Assembly: GCA_038025085.1 (NCBI GenBank)
Contig: CM076139.1
Span: 52,432,807-52,496,806 of the forward strand
Direction: 5' to 3'
Length of the DNA: 64,000 nt
Origin: Tetragonia tetragonoides
Taxonomy: Eukaryota; Streptophyta; Magnoliopsida; Caryophyllales; Aizoaceae
The translations under genes were made by a program, and so were the position numbers. The notes beneath the pieces are model-generated. The model did not search any database, was not told where the DNA came from, and saw nothing but the letters and a program-made list of their open reading frames with translations. This document shows positions 1-11,500 of this stretch, piece after piece (positions within the stretch are counted from its first letter, which is position 1; each line of letters starts with the position of its first letter).

Positions 1-630
1 GTTGTCATTTTTATCTGTTTTAACCTGCTATAGTACATGATCTGATGAGTAGTGATCTGAAATATAACCTATGTGTATGTAGGTTATCTAACAAAGGCTA
101 CAAAGCGTATTAGGTATTACAGTTGGTCTTCGTGTGGTAACAAAATGATCTGAACATCTCCTCGGAGCTGTTCATTATTTGAAATTCAAAGGAATTATAT
201 TGGTTACTGGTTAGGCGTCATCCTGAGAACAAGAAAACAAAATACACTAACAGTGCAGGAGTAGTACAGAAAATTCTTTTTTTCTTTTTTTCATTTGTGG
301 ATATATAATTAGGAGCCGTACATGAACCTGTTTGTGCTGCAAATTCATTGCTGTCCTTCCATTCAATGTTATACTCCCTAGGCCAAATGTATTCCTTGAT
401 TGATTTCAGACACAGTAGCCGTATATCAAAGACTTAGAAATGAGGTGCTTGAAACTATATATGTTCACTTGTAACGAAATGAACTTGCATCGAAGCTTAA
501 GTTAAGGAAGTTGAATCTCAAATTAAACTCCATCTAATACAAGTTGTGTTTGTATGAACTTGTGTATGTAGCCTTTTCCATTTTATAATTTGTTGGTCAA
601 TCATATTTCTGACAATTTCATTTCAATCTC
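1..630. other. Non-coding: probable intron or 5' flank of the glycosyltransferase gene
   Basis: No convincing coding stretch is visible. The next coding exon begins inside a conserved domain just after an AG near 634, so this stretch is best read as the intron that precedes it. A first exon encoding the membrane anchor would then lie left of the window. A promoter function cannot be excluded. Confidence 0.5.
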
Positions 631-2035
631 ATGAGTTATCTAGAAATGGAGAAGAGATTCAAAGTGTACATTTACAATGAGGGTGAGGTGCCAATGGTAC
701 ACGATGGTCCATGCAAGAACACCTCCACGATCGAGGGGAGGTTTATACATGAGATTGAACATGGAGCTGCTGGTGAGGGGTTCACGACAAAAGACCCTAA
801 CAAAGCCCATGTCTACTTCATGCCTTTCAGCGTTACATGGATGGTGAAGTTCCTTTACGTGCCCCTGACCTTCAATGTCACCCCTATGGTGGAATTTGTT
901 TCAGATTATGTCAATGTCATATCTACCAAGCATCCATACTGGAATAGAACTCAAGGAGCTGATCACTTCATGCTCTCATGTCATGATTGGGTACCTCTCT
1001 TCTCTCAAAATAACTCTTTTGTTCAGGAACTTTCACCAATCCATTATGACAATCATATATGTTTCTTACAAATTAAGCTTTAGTCCAAGTATGTACCAAG
1101 ATTTGGTGCACGTTATCAGAAGTGCTGATTGCGTATTTGTGTAATCCTAAATCTATCTATGCCGTACTCTGACTCATCAGAGCAGCTATACATATGCAAA
1201 CTTCTGTATTCAAATGTAAAGCGTAGTAACATACTTCAATACCATGTATGATTCACAATTCAATCAGTAGAACTGATGGCATGTATCTTTTTTTCCTTCT
1301 CCTTCTCTTGCCTTTTGATAATAGAAATTCTAATAAATTGGTCTTTGTGTGTTTTCTTATCTGTTACAGGGTCCTCATGCCTCAGCGGGTAATTCAAATC
1401 TCTACAACAGATCCATCAGGGTCCTGTGCAATGCCAATTCCTCAGAGGGCTTCAACCCAAGAAAGGATGTGAGCTTGCCAGAAATCTATTTCTATGATGG
1501 CAACATGTCTCCTACACTCCTCTCAGCGCCTCAGTATACCGGCTCACGCCCATACCTTGCCTTCTTTGCTGGTGGGCTCCATGGTCCAATCAGGCCCATC
1601 CTTCTCAAGCATTGGAAGGACCGGGACCCAGACCTTCAAGTCCATGAGTATCTCCCTAAGAACCTAGATTACTACAGTTTCATGCTTAAGTCCAAGTTCT
1701 GTCTTTGCCCTAGTGGGTATGAGGTGGCTAGCCCAAGAGTAGTAGATGCCATTTATGCAGAATGTGTGCCGGTTATCTTGTCTAAAAACTATGTGTTGCC
1801 CTTCAGTGATGTGTTAAGATGGGAGGCATTTTCGATACAGGTTGATATTGCAGAAATTCCGAGATTGAAAGAGATTTTGAGGGCGGTCCCGGAAGAGAAG
1901 TATGAGAGGATGATTCGAGGAGTCAGAGCTGTTAGACAACATTTTGTTCTCAACCGGCCTGCAAAGAGGTTTGATGTGTTTCATATGATACTGCACTCAG
2001 TATGGCTCAGGAGATTGAATTTGAAACTTAGGTGA
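631..2035 (+). CDS. Exostosin-family (GT47) probable glycosyltransferase, 5'-partial
   Basis: Two exons are visible, about 634-990 and 1370-2035. They are joined by a GT-AG intron that splits the conserved ...SCHDW | GPHAS... motif exactly in phase. The protein has the plant exostosin signatures: MEKRFKVYIYNEGE, VHDGPCKNTSTIEGRFIHE, HVYFMPFS, then the C-terminal block with LAFFAGGLHGPIRP, FCLCPSGYEVASPRVVDA and CVPVILSKNYVLPFSDVL. The family consists of type II Golgi membrane enzymes that add sugars to cell-wall glycans or glycoproteins; the substrate cannot be read from sequence. Homologues carry an N-terminal anchor and stem that are absent here. The methionine near 631 is therefore probably not the true start, and the exon likely begins just after it, because SYLEMEK is normally preceded by more protein. 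The stop is TGA at 2033-2035. The gene converges with the ACR gene about 400 bp downstream. Confidence 0.88.
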
Positions 2036-2434
2036 GTCATATACATCAGTAGAATTTGTTAGTACACTTCACTGAAATGATAGCAGGAAACTTTAATTTT
2101 GAAGATCATATATACCATAGTTAGTAGCACCAGAAAAGGAGCTTGTTTACAGTTGCACAAATGTAAAAAATATGTAGCACAAGATTATGTTTATTAGAAA
2201 TGGCAAAAAGAAACTGTACTGGGCTTATTGTTCTTTGATGATATTCTGTTTAGGTTACTGCTTTGAAAACGAATGTAAGAACAATTGGAATTGAAGGCTT
2301 GAGAGCACTAAGTCTGTTATTATGTACACATAGACCCTTTTTACCTCTGCTGATTAAGTGTTCTTCTGGGGGAAATCTAGCTAACCGTGCGCGTATACTT
2401 ATTTACATGGTATGAAGAAAAAAAACTACGAATT
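2036..2434. other. Intergenic 3'-3' spacer
   Basis: This is the roughly 400-bp AT-rich spacer between two convergent genes. It must hold both 3' UTRs. I see no other gene or repeat in it. Confidence 0.7.
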
Positions 2435-5247
2435 TCAACTGAGTGAAGTGAGAGAGAGGCGCTGAAGATGAGATTTCAGCATGTCTGCAAGGGAGAAATG
2501 GTACCTTTCAGGTGAGCTTGGTCTTGGGATCCTCTCGTTCTTTACTTGGAGGTGGTAGATTGGACTCATCTGTTTCTTCACCGACTCCATGAATTTCAGG
2601 TCGACGTTTTTCCCTGATACATGCCTCACATAGAAAGCATTAATCAACTTCTCTCCCTGTGTCTCTATATCAGCTCGAAGTACTGATAGGCCATTATCTC
2701 GCAAGACCCGAGTTATGTCTGAAAGCAGGCCTACCCGGTTATCTGCCCACATCTCTAACTTGATCCCCTGTTAAAAAAGTTGCCAGTAATCATAAGCCAG
2801 AACTCCACTGTAATAGTACTAGCAGGCGCGACTGTATTATTCCAAGTGACTGTATATAGAGTAATATCGAGTATTTTTCTAGGGTGAGAAACTCTGTTTC
2901 AACACCATGTTGCTATTTTGTAAGCTACACATTTGTTATATTTCATACTTCTTACCTCACAAACCCTTCGTTCTATCGCTGCCTCTAAGCATTTGATTAT
3001 TCGATGTTTCTCGTTCTGTGTACTCAAGGGGTATCCATCTTGGTGCCTGATGAAGTACTCCTGCATATATAAGATTATTGAATCAGACAGTACTGTGTGT
3101 TTGTCTGAAGTTACCTACCATGGCCATGGTGAAAGAAATTTTGCATTCTATATATATGACTAATCCTTTTAGTTTCTTACCTGAAATGCATAACCATCAC
3201 GCGAGGAAATGGAAGCATGGGAAATCACGTACTGCATATCAATTAGTGTACAGACAGCATCGAAAATGACCCTAGGGCGGTCTCTACACTCCACACTCAC
3301 GATCGAGTACCTCTTCTGGGAACAGCTCTCGATGGACACTGTCGCCTTCATCTCTTCTTCATGATCTCCCTGACATTCCAGTGGGGACCGAGGAGAGGTC
3401 AGGGGCTGATCAGAAGAGGGCATGTCAAAGTCTCCTACTGATGAGAGCATCAGCTGATGCAACCTGCGTTCTACATTGGTGATCGTCATTCCTTCCCATC
3501 CAAGGACATCAACAGTCTTGACTTCCTGTTGCTTCAGATCACTATCAACCAGGGAAGGGGTTGCCCTGAGCACCTAGATGTGGTACCCAACAACAATTAA
3601 GAAGATGGAAATTCTGTTGGAAGAGAGCATAAAGCACAAGCGTATAAGATACACAACGTGGAAACTTTTTCCGTTTGCACTTAAACCAGATTCATGTAGA
3701 CGCCTAGAAGGCAAGCTAGACAATGCACAAGCTCAAATATAGTTGTATCTAACAAAACGAATTGACAATAGGTGGAGTAGCTCATTAGCCTTATCTATCG
3801 GCCCTTCTTTAGTGTCGACAACTCAGGGACATACAAGTTTTTTAGAAAAACAGCAATGTGTTTAATAACAATTTGACATGATGAGGAATCAGGTGTGGGG
3901 TTCGTATAAGTACCATTATTAGGTGTTCTTCTATGGAGGCAAGGCGAAGGGGATCATCTATGGGGGAATGTGAGGTTTGATCTGAAATGTAGGCTACACA
4001 AGCCAAGCGAGCATTGTGACTCCAAGCATGAGCCTCAACAATATTGCAATGAAGATCAACCAAGGCAGCTGATATTTCAGAGAATAAGCCGGGCCTATCA
4101 GTTGCAGTCATCTCTATAGCAGTGTGCTCTGCCGGTAGTTCTGATCCAAAGGACATGTTCGTACTGGTCCTCGCTCTAGGAGACATTGAGGTACCCCTTC
4201 CTGCTCCTATGGTCTGCAATAAATTTAATAAAATTATCACTAATTGTTGGATCTTTAAGTGTGGCCAGCAAAACATCTAAACAAGTCCTTTATTTCTAGT
4301 AACCGTTAAATTTTTTTATTACCTGTTGAATATAGTTTAGGACTGTTTGGTCAGTGAGCTTGTTACCATGTTCATCTTTGACATGAAAAACTGCATATAT
4401 GCATACAGATTAGCTTACTAAGGCTTTGGGCAACAGTTAGTCAATAATAACGTCACACAACATGATTGATTGCTAATGATTAGTGGTTATGTCACGGCGT
4501 CTCAGCTTTGGTAACCTTTCTTTTCACCTTCCTTGGAAGTAAAGCGGATTTTGCACTTGGCTAGATAATAAAGGGTGAGTTATATGTGGTTTGCAAGGAT
4601 GAGATTCTACTTTAATTTCGAAAAGTAAAGCATACCATCCATGAACCATCCTGCATCACAGCATATGTAGCCCTTTGGTATGGAAAGATTGAGGTCACTC
4701 AAAACTTTCACTACTTCGAGAAGTAAGTCTTGTTTGTTTACGCTGTCTACCTGCAGCGTGCATATGATGAAACATAACTTATTTTGTAGACATGACAGAT
4801 ATGACTGATTGAGTCTCTTAAGTCCAAAAGAGTGGAGAAATGAAAGATCTTTCTTGTATATTTAACCCTTACCTCTGTCTAACGAACGGCGTGAACACAA
4901 AAACTTGACTAAATTTAGCTAGTTTTTCTGTTAATTGAATGTTGGGTTTCTGTTGTATGAAATGATACCATTTTTGTATGCATTTGAGCCAGTTTCTCAC
5001 CTTGACAACAGTGCAATCTTCCAAGCTATCATTGTCAATGCAAACTCTGCAACTGTTCCGTTCCAAATGAAGAAACACAATCCATTAAAGTGCAGCAAAT
5101 GAATATGTTAGGTTATTTTATGAAATAATGAGTTAATGATAGATATACACAAATTATGGAAAGTTGGATGACTTACTTTGGACCATTAATCCTTTCAGGT
5201 AGATTATCAAAATCAGGATCAAAATATGGCCAACACACTTTCTTCAT
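2435..5247 (-). CDS. ACR3-like: ACT domain-repeat protein, ACR3-like
   Basis: Eight exons join in phase to a 476-aa protein: about 5177-5247, 5001-5046, 4636-4750, 4323-4390, 3914-4213, 3181-3573, 2956-3060 and 2435-2767. All have GT donors and AG acceptors. The start (MKKVCWPYFDPDFDNL) matches the ACR3-type N-terminus. Four ACT-like modules follow: VCIDNDSLEDCTVVKVDSVN (residues ~24-100), TAIEMTATDRPGLFSEISAA (~120-200), YSIVSVECRDRPRVIFDAVC (~265-330) and GIKLEMWADNRVGLLSDITR (~366-440). ACR proteins are plant-specific and carry four ACT repeats. They are thought to sense amino acids, but their ligands are mostly unknown. The exon structure looks intact and I see no frame lesion. Assignment to ACR3 rather than another ACR member rests on the N-terminal sequence only. 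Confidence 0.9.
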
Positions 5248-5829
5248 TCTAAAACTTAAATGACAATGTTAGGCTGTGAAGAGAACTATCTAACCCTAAA
5301 ATTTGATCATTTCTCCACAATTAAAAATTAGAGAAGCTAGAAAAAAAGGTAGTGATTCTCCTCAAAAAAAATACAAAAATTTTTGCATGGATAGGAAACT
5401 TAAAATTAGAGCTTGAAAAGTGCAACCATGAAAATGGAAATGCTAATAAGATATTCACTTGTTCTAATTTATTCTACGCCTTGATTAGTGATCACAATTC
5501 TCATATTTTTCCTAATTTTGTGGATCTCTTAAATCCAAGCTAATCACGTAAATTGAAATTCATACAGATTCAAATGTGAGCACTGGTTGATTCAATAAAA
5601 GGAATGTATTTAACCATCAATTCTCTGGATTTAGAAACCATAAATAATTTTGAATCACAATTATTTGGTTAAATTTAGAAAGTTATTTTTCTTAGAAAGT
5701 GCTAATAAATAATTGGTTAACACCCTAACAAGTTCCACCAATTTAGGATAGGTGATATCTTGCAAATAGACTTTCATAAGAAGTATCATTGCATGCATTT
5801 TTGTCAATTAAACACGCATGCAAACATAA
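5248..5829. other. AT-rich 5' flank of the ACR gene
   Basis: No gene is seen. Short open frames here have no recognisable domain or codon pattern. The stretch probably holds the ACR promoter and 5' UTR. Confidence 0.5.
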
Positions 5830-6944
5830 GAGCATGTTTAGTTGTAGAGAAATTTTCTAATTTTCTTCTCATAATTCTTTTTTGGAATATGGATTTGAAG
5901 AAAACGTTTTCTGAAAAGAAAATCAATTGGAAAAAATGTTCAAAAGCCTACCCCACCCACTCCTCTCTCCAGTCTCCACGGCCATGGCTACCTTAACTCA
6001 CACACTCCCTCATCATCAGCATAACCCCTTTGTATTCACCATTTCTCATGGAACCACATGGTTGGAGGTAGTTTATGTTCGACCCACGATACCGCAAATC
6101 AGAAAGATTTCTGTTATAGTGGGTATGTTTAGCAAAAACAGCTAGCTTTTATATTAAAGCTACAGCTTTCATCTTTCAGTTAGTGCTTTCACTCTCTATT
6201 ACCAAACAGTTTATCCGATTATTTTCAACTTTCAGTTCCAGAAACAGTTAAAATCTGAATGCTACCCATGCAAGCTTTCAATTTCAGCTAACAAAACAGC
6301 TAATTTGTTACCATTTCATTGAAATTTAAGCAATTTTCTGCTGATTTCTTACCATATTCTGACTTTTCAGCTAGCAAAACAGCTAGTTGTGCCAAACATA
6401 CCCAGTACCAATTACACTTTACACAAATTACTTAAGGGGTTATGTTGGTTGCGTGATTAATAGTGAATTGGGATGTCAATTTCACAAAGTAACCATTAGG
6501 GACGTGGGGAGTGCGTGAAATGAGAGAGTAAAATTGCGATTCAGATTTAGATATCTATGAAACAATTTCGGCCACCAAACCACCATGGTGGTCGGACAAT
6601 ACAGGCGACTCAAGCGGCGGCATTTTTGTTCTCTGCTGCTGTTGGCTGGCGGCCGACAACTGCCTATTGGTTGTTGCTCGTTTGCAGTCATGGCGGCAAA
6701 GGTGGTGGTGATTGGTGAGGAGATGGGAGGGGGAGGGATATGACCATATGACCTGGTTGGGGTGTTTGGAAAATAAAGGAAGAAAAATTAGCAAATGCTC
6801 TAAATTCCTTTGAAAATTTGGAAAATAAGGTAAATCATTTTCTTTTTCAAATTCTAGAAAGGGGTTGATTTTGAACACATTTTCCAATGCTCAGGTTCTC
6901 CGGGAGAATTTTTCTCGAAAAGGGATGAACTAAACACACCCCTC
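5830..6944. mobile_element. Putative non-autonomous DNA transposon with terminal inverted repeats
   Basis: The left end reads GAGCATGTTTAGTTGTAGAG. The right end reads AACTAAACACACCCCTC, whose complement is GAGGGGTGTGTTTAGTT. The adjoining bases on both sides (AGAGAAATTTTCT; AGAATTTTTCTCG) also pair roughly. No coding capacity is seen and no clear target-site duplication was found, so the boundaries and class are tentative. A second MITE sits inside it. Confidence 0.4.
6129..6403 (-). mobile_element. MITE, nested; same family as the copy at 46.3 kb
   Basis: The ends are GGGTATGTTTAGCAAAAACA and the inverse TGTGCCAAACATACCC. On the minus strand it reads GTTTGGCACAACTAGCTG, then GGTAAGAAATCAGCAGAAAA, and later GAAAGTTGAAAATAATCGG. 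All of these recur in the same order at about 46310-46490. It has no coding capacity. TIRs of this type are common in plant hAT- and Harbinger-related MITEs; a possible short duplication (AGT) flanks it. Confidence 0.65.
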
Positions 6945-7545
6945 ATTTTGTATCTACTCCATGTTTTTCTTATCAACCAAACTCGATGTTTTTCTAATCA
7001 ACCAAACGACCACGTACTTCTCACTAGTTTACTTGGAACCAATGCATCTGCAACCATAGCTTCGAAGACGACGATGGAGCTTATGAGTTATGACAGTGAG
7101 ACCATTTCTTTGGCCAAATCGTGTGATGCAGAAGGATGAGATACTTGGATAGGACAGCTATGTCAAAAGCAAACGTTAACGTAGGTGCAGTGGAGAGCTA
7201 CTATCTTGCCTTTTGATTCACCTTGTTAGAAAAATGAAATAAGGCAGGCATTTGCAACTGCTAGTTCCATTGAGACTTTCCCTCTCTTCCATGCAAATAA
7301 AAATTCTTATCCTACACTTTACCATCCTGATACCTATCACATCCCCTTTGAATTCTCCCATGAACCAGCAGTCCTATATGCCAAATATATTAGTATGACT
7401 ATGACCCCAAAAAGAAGAATTTCCAAGAAACCCTTTCCTAGATCAACAATTGCGACCTCTAGGGTAAGTAGGCCAGCAACAAACACCAAGTGCCTAACAT
7501 TGGTGAAGCAAAGCAGTCTTTGATGACACCAATGCACCCGTGGTT
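6945..7545. other. 3' flank and 3' UTR of the MATH gene
   Basis: No gene is seen. The part just below 7546 must carry the 3' UTR of the minus-strand MATH gene. Confidence 0.55.
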
Positions 7546-8522
7546 TTAAGAATGGTTGAACCAGGGTCCCGCTGCACCATTCATGTGGCCATTGCCATGA
7601 ATCCCAGCACCAGTTGGAATGAGATTAGGAGGCAATCCGACAGCAATTGTTGGTAGAGGTGGTGCTGCATGTGGCAGTGAGTTCGGGAACAATGCATGAC
7701 TGTGGGGGTGTGTGTGTGGGCTGACAAGAAGACTACCAGCAGAAGAACCCTTGCACTGCTGTTGGAGGGCATGGATCTGCCGTAGACCTTCCTCATGAAT
7801 ACGTGACAAGGTCTCGAGCTCCTTCATTGAAAGAGCTTCCAAGCCAGCACCATATAGAGGAGCATGCCGGGACATTTCTTCCTGAAGTGATGCCTCGAGC
7901 GTATGGATATATTGCTGCATGGAAAAAGCAGGTCAGGCCATAATATGAATTCTCTAGCAACATGATTGGAAGGGAAGAATACTGAATCAAACTGCAACTG
8001 CACCGTCAAACCCAAACATACAAACCTAAATGGTTCACCACTTCCTAGACTATTGACTCAATTTGAACTCAAACCATGATGCCATGACATTATGGAGCTC
8101 CAAGGAAGCCAACTTTTTTTCCCATAATTTGGGTATCTGTGTAATTAATCCCACGCCTGATGTTAACAGCCAGATAAACATCCAGTGGCCCCGATGAGGA
8201 TCGCACTAGTGACTTCTGGAATAGATCTCAGATAACTAAGCTACCCCACTCATGGTATACTACAAGGAATCCAATTTCTCCAAAAGATTTGTCCACCTTT
8301 TTAGAAACCAAAACCTGTAGGTCACATTAGTGACATGGATTCTCCACCAACAACCTAAAAATGGATAGCCACACAAAAAGCTATGACAAAGTTTTACAAT
8401 AGTTGTCTTACTATCTAGTGTAGTCCTGTTTTAACAAATTGTATTCCTATGTTGATGGTGAAGTCAACTAGTTATGCGTATGCTCTGAGCAGATGGACTT
8501 GGAACACAATTATTGACAGGAA

Positions 8523-8568
<46 letters not shown>

Positions 8569-11500
8569 AGTTCCACAGAATCATGAAGTAAAATAAATAA
8601 AAAATAAAAATCAGAGGCTGTTGAAAGTCCAGCAATTTGTACTGCTTATGTAGCTATTCCGAACGAAGCAATGTTGCCTATGTAGCATTAAAAAAAAAAA
8701 TCAATAGCCAAATTACCCTTCGACCAAGACAAAGGCAGTAATTCCAAGAGTAATGATGCAATTGCGAGAATACCTGGCAAGCCTGCAATTTTGACTCCAT
8801 GCCGTCAATGTATGCTTCACATCGAGCAACCTGCTCTTCCTTTTCTCGCTTCTCCCCTTCTGTTTGCCCTACTGTTTGGGTTAGCCTTCGCACTTCGTCC
8901 TCTAGGGACTTCCTAATCTCCTCCCTCGTAACATTCTCTGTAGCATATCGTTTCAACTCTTCATCAAATCTTTTCCTGGCAGCTTCTGCATTTTTCAAAC
9001 GCTCAGCAAGAGCATTTTTCTCCTTTACCACTCTCTGATAATTCACAAACAATTGTCAGAGAAAGCAAGTCAGCACCCAAACACAAACCACAATGATAAT
9101 ATTCGAAGCAGTTACCATCGGCTTAGCCTCATCATGCAGTTTACGCAACTATTGACGGAAAGGACACCCACAACAGACAAAATAAACAGGCTAAAGTTTT
9201 GGATCCCAAAATCCATTCACCATTACAAAGTCATTATATACCTGTCCAGCCATTAGCAGGTACAACAGTAAAAGCAATAAACAACTGTTTTATATTTATT
9301 TATTAAACCCCAAACCAAGACCTGATAGCCCCACCCGCATCTCAAGTCTCAACTGACAAAAACAGACAAGAAGGAGAACTCCATTCTCCCATCAAGTTCT
9401 CAAAGACACCTACAGAACTATGGTTTCTTTATATGACTTGTGATTTTGATTATATGATTTTGATTATATAACCAAACAACCACAACCAGTAAGAACATTT
9501 GAGTAAAAAACTTTTTCTTTTTTTTTTTAGATACCATGGGTATCCAAGCTTTTCCTGACTAATCCCATGGGCCTTGAAGTTAACGACTAGGAAAATCCCC
9601 AGTGGCCCTGAGGGGACTCGAACCTGGAACCTCTGGAATATCGCAGAGGTTTTACCAGCTGAGCTACCCCCTGAGGGTTATATTATTACTAGAAATTCTT
9701 ATAATGCAGCAGCGGTAATGCGCAATTCAGCATCTTAAGTTAAGACAAACTTTGCTACCTTTAGCTCATCACGCTTCCTGGACTTCAATTGAGCTAGTTG
9801 CACCTCCGCATCATGAAGATGATCCTGCAGAGCCCGCTTTTCAGCTGTTTGCTTTGCGATCTCTTCATCTCGCTCAGCACGAAGCCAATCTAGTTGACTT
9901 TCAGCATCTTGCATTTTCTCTGAATGCTCCTTCTTCTCACGAGTAAAACGATCCATCTCAGCCTTCATTTCAGACTGACAATTGAAGGAAGGTTAATTTT
10001 TAAGATGAGACGTAAAATATTCCAAGTAGATTGATTTTCAGCATTAGAAGTACCTTAAGACGACTGTTTGCAGACTCCGAATCATTCAGCTTCTGCGATA
10101 GAAGAGCTTTCTCTCTAACCAAATTCGATACCTCAGCTTTCCGTTCTTCACGAAGTCTAATAATTTCATCTTCACTAGCACATAGTTGATGCCAAAGGGC
10201 TGCACGATCCACATTCGCAAGTTCGGCAACCTCTCGCATCATGCTTAAAACTGGTCTTATAATTTCATGCTCCTCACAAACAAGCAGCACCAGAACTTCC
10301 ATATCAAAATCTACTTCTCGAGTGTTATCTGTACTACTGGTCGCACGATCAATTAATCGCTTCAGCATTCGCGCACGATAAGAATCATCAGCATACCATT
10401 TAAACAATATAGTATAAAGCAACTTTAAGAAACCCTTTACTCGAGAATCTCTAGAAAGTGCCAGCGTCTCTGCCAGGCCAAGAAGGGTAGTAAAGTCATC
10501 TTGGGTGGCTCTGAGCTGATCATTGATATCTCCCTCTACTACTGTATCTGCATGCTGCATTCCTTCAACGTGAAATCTTGCATTATAGGCTGCTAACTGT
10601 GAATGTCGTCTCTCCAAGACCATCGCTAAAGACGGAGCCATTATGGCCCCACGAGATACTGCTCTCTCAAAGGTCTGAGAAGCATCAACAGCAAGGCAAG
10701 GGATGGACAACATTTCAATCAGGAGGTAGATATCAGTAAAATGATGACTACCACAGAAAGAATGCTCATTCACTGCATGTATGATTTCAGAAGGAGGGCC
10801 ATTTTCGCCAAAAAAGAAGACTCCACTAGGAACTGAAGAACAATTTACACCGCAATCATCATCAGAGTCGATATCTCTTAGTATGGCTTCCGACAAATCT
10901 GCCCAACTATGTACAGTCCTACTTAAAAAATCAAGGACACAAAGAGACACCTCAGGCCCCAATTGTTTTAGCCTTACACGGATAGACCTTACCTACAAAG
11001 ATAAATATAGATTGTCAAGAAGCCATAACATAGAGGACCCAGATGTTATGTAAAACAATATATTACTTACAGCGTCTGGAAGATGCTGGCATTGAGTTGC
11101 AGCTTTCAATATAAAATTCATTGTAGCTGCCAAGAGTTCATCATTTGAATCTGATAGAAGTGCAAAAGACTGAAATAGAACGTGTTCCCAAACTTCACTG
11201 CTGCACTCCAGTTGACTTAAAGCACCAAAGACCTAGTGATAGATTCACCGTCAAAAAGATAATGAAATAACAATAACAAGGGGGAAAGAAGGAAAAGGAA
11301 AAACAGAAACGATTCTCATGGGCATCATAAAGAACTCAGTATACTCTCGAAAGATTGAAGATTGTCTTACAGGTAGCCGTAAGTCGAGCTCTGCATCAGG
11401 CCTTTGGAGCCTGTCCAGAAGGGCAGCAGCTGCAAGAGGATGCTCAGAATGCTCAACCAATTTGGGCACTAAAGCGACAAGATCGGGTTGCAAATGCCTA

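Noticed and set aside
6482..6887. Overlapping minus-strand frames
   Set aside because: They lie inside a non-autonomous TIR element and lack any recognisable domain or conserved splice context.
9590..9680. Possible tRNA gene on the minus strand
   Set aside because: A and B boxes are good but there is no acceptor-stem pairing or normal anticodon arm, and a shared non-tRNA body and A-rich tail follow; it is a SINE.
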